DNA of 8,484 nt from positions 1,175-9,658 of the forward strand of contig DFGF01000134.1 in the NCBI GenBank assembly GCA_002371715.1, read 5' to 3'. The notes below the pieces were generated by a model. The model made no database searches. It worked only from the letters and a program-made list of their open reading frames with translations, and had not been told where the DNA came from. Both the position numbers and the translations under genes were made by a program. Source of the DNA: Prevotella sp. UBA3757. Its GTDB lineage: Bacteria > Bacteroidota > Bacteroidia > Bacteroidales > Bacteroidaceae. Positions 6,468 through 8,484 of the stretch are shown here, piece by piece. Each line of letters opens with the position of its first letter. Positions within the stretch are counted from its first letter, which is position 1.

Positions 6468-7616
6468 AGCCTCCAGTACGGCGGCTATCCTCCGGGCAAT
6501 CACTTCGGGCGAAGCCATGCGACAGACCGTTTCTGACAACTCCGACCCGTCCGGCACAGGACACGCCACGACCCGCCGCATGGCTTCAGCCAGTGCCCCC
6601 ACGTCATCTACGGGCACGAACACGCACCCTTTCCCAGGACGGACACTTGGCGGGATGGCCTCGGTCGAGATGGCCGGTATACCTGTGCTCAGAGCCTCCA
6701 GCAACGCCAGTCCCTGAGTTTCACCGCGCGTTGCAAGCACCAGGGCATCAGACTGGTACAGGACGTCAAGGACTCCCGCCTTACTGATTTCGCCATGCCG
6801 CAGGACCCCACGCTCAACGCCCGCCTCAACCATCAGCCGGTGGAACCGGCCGGAGTCCGTTCCCCTTCCCGCCACGTGCAGTTCGGCGTCCGGCCATTCC
6901 TGCTGCACCCGCCGGAAGGCACGCAACAGCACGTCGTAGCCCTTACGCTCCGTCAGCAGGCCAATACAGCAAAAGCGGAACGGACGGCCCTGACGGGGAG
7001 CACGCTGCCTGTAGCGGAAGAAGTCACAGTCTATCAGGTTTGGAATGGCCTGCCACCGATAGTCCGTTCCAAAGTATCCCGACAGGTCCGTCACCACCTC
7101 TTCCGATACGGGTATGACGCAGGCTGCACGCTGCAGGCTCTCCCTGAGCAGCGGTATCTGCCAGCTTGCCGACGGAGGCATGCCCAGCTCCGTGGCATAG
7201 TCACGTAACGCCAGGTGCTCGGTGACGACGTATGGCAGCCGGTACTCTCTGCCCAGCCTCATGGCAGCATAGCCCGCCCATTTCGTGCAATGAGCGTGCA
7301 GCACGTCGGGACGGCCGTACTTGGCCACATAGTCGCCGAACATCCTGCAGACAATGCCGACCCAGCGCCGCGCGTTCCACCGGACAGCCCTCGGCATGCC
7401 GCGCTGGTACGACTGGCAGACGGTCACGCCGTCCATCTGGTGCTCAAAACGATGATAGGGCCGCACGACATAGTCGCGCAACCCTATCGTAGCACCTAAC
7501 TGCACATTGCTCAAGATTCTCACTTCGTGACCCAGACTTCTTAGCGCCTTAGCCTGATCCAGGCAAAACAGGCCGCCGTATGGTGGAAAGAACGAGGGAA
7601 TCTCGACGACGTGCAT
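6450..7616 (-). CDS. Family 4 glycosyltransferase
   Basis: A 388-aa GT-B glycosyltransferase. The N-terminus (MHVVEIPSFFPPYGGLFCLDQAKALRSLGHEV) is the acceptor-side Rossmann domain with the usual PPYGG loop. VLHAHC (105-110) and VTEH (131-134) follow. The C-terminal donor domain begins near residue 212 (FRFCCIGLLTERKGYDVLLRAF). The retaining GT4 E-x7-E motif is present at E299 and E307 in RGETQGLALLEALSTGIPAI. It probably adds a sugar to a cell-surface glycan, with specificity unknown. The ATG at 7616 is preferred, but a GTG one codon upstream (7619) is also spaced acceptably from AAGGA at 7628-7632, which overlaps the rpsP stop. Only 14 nt separate it from rpsP and no promoter is visible between them, so it is probably transcribed from the rpsP promoter. 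It converges with the previous gene by an 18-bp overlap. Confidence 0.88.
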   Translation of the reverse strand: MHVVEIPSFFPPYGGLFCLDQAKALRSLGHEVRILSNVQLGATIGLRDYVVRPYHRFEHQMDGVTVCQSYQRGMPRAVRWNARRWVGIVCRMFGDYVAKYGRPDVLHAHCTKWAGYAAMRLGREYRLPYVVTEHLALRDYATELGMPPSASWQIPLLRESLQRAACVIPVSEEVVTDLSGYFGTDYRWQAIPNLIDCDFFRYRQRAPRQGRPFRFCCIGLLTERKGYDVLLRAFRRVQQEWPDAELHVAGRGTDSGRFHRLMVEAGVERGVLRHGEISKAGVLDVLYQSDALVLATRGETQGLALLEALSTGIPAISTEAIPPSVRPGKGCVFVPVDDVGALAEAMRRVVACPVPDGSELSETVCRMASPEVIARRIAAVLEASCRRQ

Positions 7617-7630
7617 CACATTCTTTGTCC

Positions 7631-8164
7631 TTACTCAGCGGCGGGAGCTTCGGCAGCAGCCTCAGCAGCAGCGGCAGCCTCGGCCTCGGCCTTGGCAGCA
7701 GCCTCAGCAGCCTTCTTCTCAGCCACCTTCTTGGCTATCTCCTCGTTCATCTTCTTCTCCTGGGCCAGCTCCTTAGCGGCAGCGTCCTTCTTGGCCTTAG
7801 CCTCCTCGGCAGCGACCTTCTCCAGACCCTTCTGCTTGTCAGCCTTCCAGGCGTCGAACTTCTTCTGAGCAGTCTCTTCGTCGAAAGCACCCTTCTTCAC
7901 GCCGCCCTTCAGGTGTTTCATCAGGTAGACGCCCTCACGGCTGAGGATGTTACGAACGGTGTCAGTGGGCTGTGCACCACACTCGACCCAATAAAGTGCA
8001 CGCTCGAAATTAAGGTCTACTGTGGCAGGATTGGTGTTTGGGTTGTAAGTACCAATCTTTTCAGTAAAACGACCATCACGTGGTGCACGAGCGTCAGCGA
8101 TGACGATGCGGTAGAAAGCATAGCTCTTACGTCCGCCGCGCTGCAATCTGATTTTTGTTGCCAT
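7631..8164 (-). CDS. rpsP: 30S ribosomal protein S16
   Basis: A 177-aa ribosomal protein of the small subunit. Residues 1-85 are canonical S16: MATKIRLQRGGRKSYAFYRIVIAD, the RDGRFTEKIGTYNP segment (29-42), and LNFERALYWVECGAQPTDTVRNILSREGV (51-79). Residues 86-177 are an extra tail. Its first part (ETAQKKFDAWKADKQKGLEK) and Lys/Glu/Ala heptads suggest a charged helix, and it ends in an almost pure Ala/Glu stretch. Most bacterial S16 proteins are 75-100 aa. A long tail of this kind is seen in Bacteroidota, so it is probably normal rather than a fusion. The gene is not followed by rimM or trmD as in proteobacteria and firmicutes, but by a glycosyltransferase. It has a full promoter and a leader of about 60 nt. 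Confidence 0.95.
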   Translation of the reverse strand: MATKIRLQRGGRKSYAFYRIVIADARAPRDGRFTEKIGTYNPNTNPATVDLNFERALYWVECGAQPTDTVRNILSREGVYLMKHLKGGVKKGAFDEETAQKKFDAWKADKQKGLEKVAAEEAKAKKDAAAKELAQEKKMNEEIAKKVAEKKAAEAAAKAEAEAAAAAEAAAEAPAAE

Positions 8165-8184
8165 TGTGTTTAAATGTTTGTTTT

Positions 8185-8208
8185 TTAACTGTTTAACTTT
8201 AATTTCAT
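8185..8208 (-). other. Possible seven-codon upstream reading frame in the rpsP leader
   Basis: ATG at 8208 reads MKLKLNS and stops at TAA (8185-8187), 20 nt before the rpsP ATG. It starts one base after the leader hairpin (8209-8227). It has no clear ribosome binding site, and codons are A/T-rich as expected for an untranslated leader, so it may be chance. Confidence 0.25.
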
Positions 8209-8227
8209 GCTACTATCTCGTAATAGC
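8209..8227 (-). promoter_or_regulatory. Hairpin at the 5' end of the rpsP transcript
   Basis: On the minus strand GCTATTA (8227-8221) pairs with TAGTAGC (8215-8209) around the 5-nt loop CGAGA. This gives seven pairs including one G-U. It begins close to the predicted transcription start, so it could protect the 5' end or serve as a regulatory site. Ribosomal protein operons are often controlled through leader structures, but nothing here shows binding by S16. Confidence 0.35.
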
Positions 8228-8232
8228 GGCTG

Positions 8233-8263
8233 CAAAGGTACGAAAAAAAAATGATACGGCAAA
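8233..8263 (-). promoter_or_regulatory. rpsP promoter (TTTG-N19-TACCTTTG)
   Basis: On the minus strand a TTTG -33 element (8260-8263) and TACCTTTG -7 element (8233-8240) are separated by exactly 19 bp. This fits the Bacteroidota primary sigma factor consensus. The context TTTTTCGTACCTTTGCAGC closely matches the promoters at 191 and 4351. It should drive rpsP and the downstream GT4 gene. Confidence 0.8.
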
Positions 8264-8331
8264 GAAAAAGGGCAAGGATTTTTGGATTCCCCTGACAATA
8301 GTTCGCATAGAGAGGGTGTACCGTTGCCAGT

Positions 8332-8373
8332 CATCACCCTTCATCCATCATCCTTCACCCATCATCCATCACC
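8332..8373. repeat. 7-bp tandem repeat array upstream of rpsP
   Basis: Six heptamers read CATCACC, CTTCATC, CATCATC, CTTCACC, CATCATC and CATCACC on the plus strand. On the minus strand the units are GGTGATG, GATGATG and GATGAAG/GGTGAAG types (consensus GRTGAWG). The period and the TGA core are the same as in the two other arrays of this window. It lies about 70 bp upstream of the rpsP -33 element. Confidence 0.8.
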
Positions 8374-8383
8374 CATTTTATAA

Positions 8384-8407
8384 CTGACTCATATTGCACC
8401 TGACTCA
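8384..8407. repeat. CTGACTCA direct repeat with 16-bp period
   Basis: CTGACTCA occurs at 8384-8391 and again at 8400-8407. The TGACTCA core is nearly palindromic. Further on, TGTAACA (8412-8418) and TGTGACA (8441-8447) form a second spaced pair. These could be regulator sites for a gene beyond the right edge or parts of a dispersed repeat. Confidence 0.4.
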
Positions 8408-8465
8408 CATCTGTAACACATTGAAAATCCACCACCAACGTGTGACACCCTGACGGCCCGTCCAT

Positions 8466-8484
8466 GACGAGGTTACGGCTCGTC
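8466..8484. repeat. Inverted repeat at the right edge of the window
   Basis: GACGAG (8466-8471) and CTCGTC (8479-8484) are perfect 6-bp arms around the 7-nt loop GTTACGG. The arms reach the window edge, so the stem may be longer. No T-run can be seen, so it cannot be called a terminator from this window alone. Confidence 0.4.

Larger units (their letters stand above)
8264..8484. other. Non-coding stretch upstream of rpsP, right end of window
   Basis: With the rpsP leader this gives 320 bases (8165-8484) without a supported gene. The part upstream of the promoter holds a six-unit heptamer array (8332-8373), a CTGACTCA direct repeat, two TGTRACA motifs and a hairpin at the very edge. A minus-strand frame is open from the right edge (8483) for 42 codons, ending at a TGA inside the heptamer array (8355-8357). 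It could be the end of a gene outside the window, but it resembles nothing I recognise. Confidence 0.5.

Noticed and set aside
6503..6514. CTTC-GGGC-GAAG hairpin after the second glycosyltransferase as a terminator
   Set aside because: It has only 4-5 bp and no T-run, and it lies within the coding sequence of the opposing GT4 gene.
7580..8173. A 197-codon plus-strand frame opposite rpsP
   Set aside because: It is a Ser/Leu-rich shadow of the Ala/Glu codons of S16. The S16 sequence on the minus strand is unmistakable.
8332..8373. CRISPR-like array
   Set aside because: The units are 7 bp with no spacers, so they are simple tandem repeats. No cas gene is present.
8166..8387. A 73-codon plus-strand frame beginning MFKCLFFNCLTLIS
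   Set aside because: It crosses the rpsP leader, promoter and heptamer array, has no promoter of its own, and its end (IHHPSPIIHHP) is translated repeat.
8464..8484. Possible plus-strand gene start (ATG at 8464, reading MTRLRLV)
   Set aside because: No promoter or ribosome binding site is visible upstream and only seven codons are in the window. The bases also form the edge inverted repeat.

Overview
The window looks like chromosomal DNA of a member of the Bacteroidota, most likely Bacteroidales of the Prevotella type. The main evidence is five promoter-like sites with the Bacteroidota -7 element TAnnTTTG. Two of them also have an exact TTTG -33 element 19 bp upstream. Ribosomal protein S16 carries the long Lys/Ala/Glu tail seen in this phylum, there is an OprP/OprO-like porin, and strong Shine-Dalgarno sites are largely absent. 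The genus is an inference.

Layout. Positions 1-225 hold a divergent promoter region: a leftward promoter with the first seven codons of a gene that leaves the window (possibly ppdK), a three-unit 10-bp tandem repeat, and a rightward promoter. Next come rlmD (23S rRNA m5U methyltransferase) and an outer-membrane porin gene, joined by an ATGA stop/start overlap. A leftward Wzx/MATE-type polysaccharide flippase gene converges on the porin gene, with an 11-bp tail-to-tail overlap. A second divergent promoter region (about 4246-4395) separates the flippase from two rightward glycosyltransferase genes, again joined by ATGA. These meet a third, leftward GT4 glycosyltransferase with an 18-bp tail-to-tail overlap. 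The GT4 gene lies 14 nt downstream of rpsP (S16), so it is probably read from the rpsP promoter. The right end (8165-8484) holds the rpsP leader and promoter, a heptamer repeat array and short repeats.

How the genes fit together. Three glycosyltransferases and one flippase suggest part of a lipid-linked surface glycan pathway (O-antigen, capsule or exopolysaccharide). Sugars would be assembled on the cytoplasmic face and the product flipped to the periplasm. No polymerase, ligase or initiating phosphoglycosyltransferase is visible here. rlmD, rpsP and the putative ppdK are housekeeping genes around it.

The most unusual signal is a set of three separate 7-bp tandem arrays (660-694, 4271-4298, 8332-8373) that share a purine-rich RRTGAWR-like unit. 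One lies in frame inside rlmD, one overlaps the flippase promoter, and one lies upstream of rpsP. I found no CRISPR array, insertion sequence, tRNA, rRNA or defence system. Apart from the heptamer family, this is a fairly ordinary housekeeping and glycan region.
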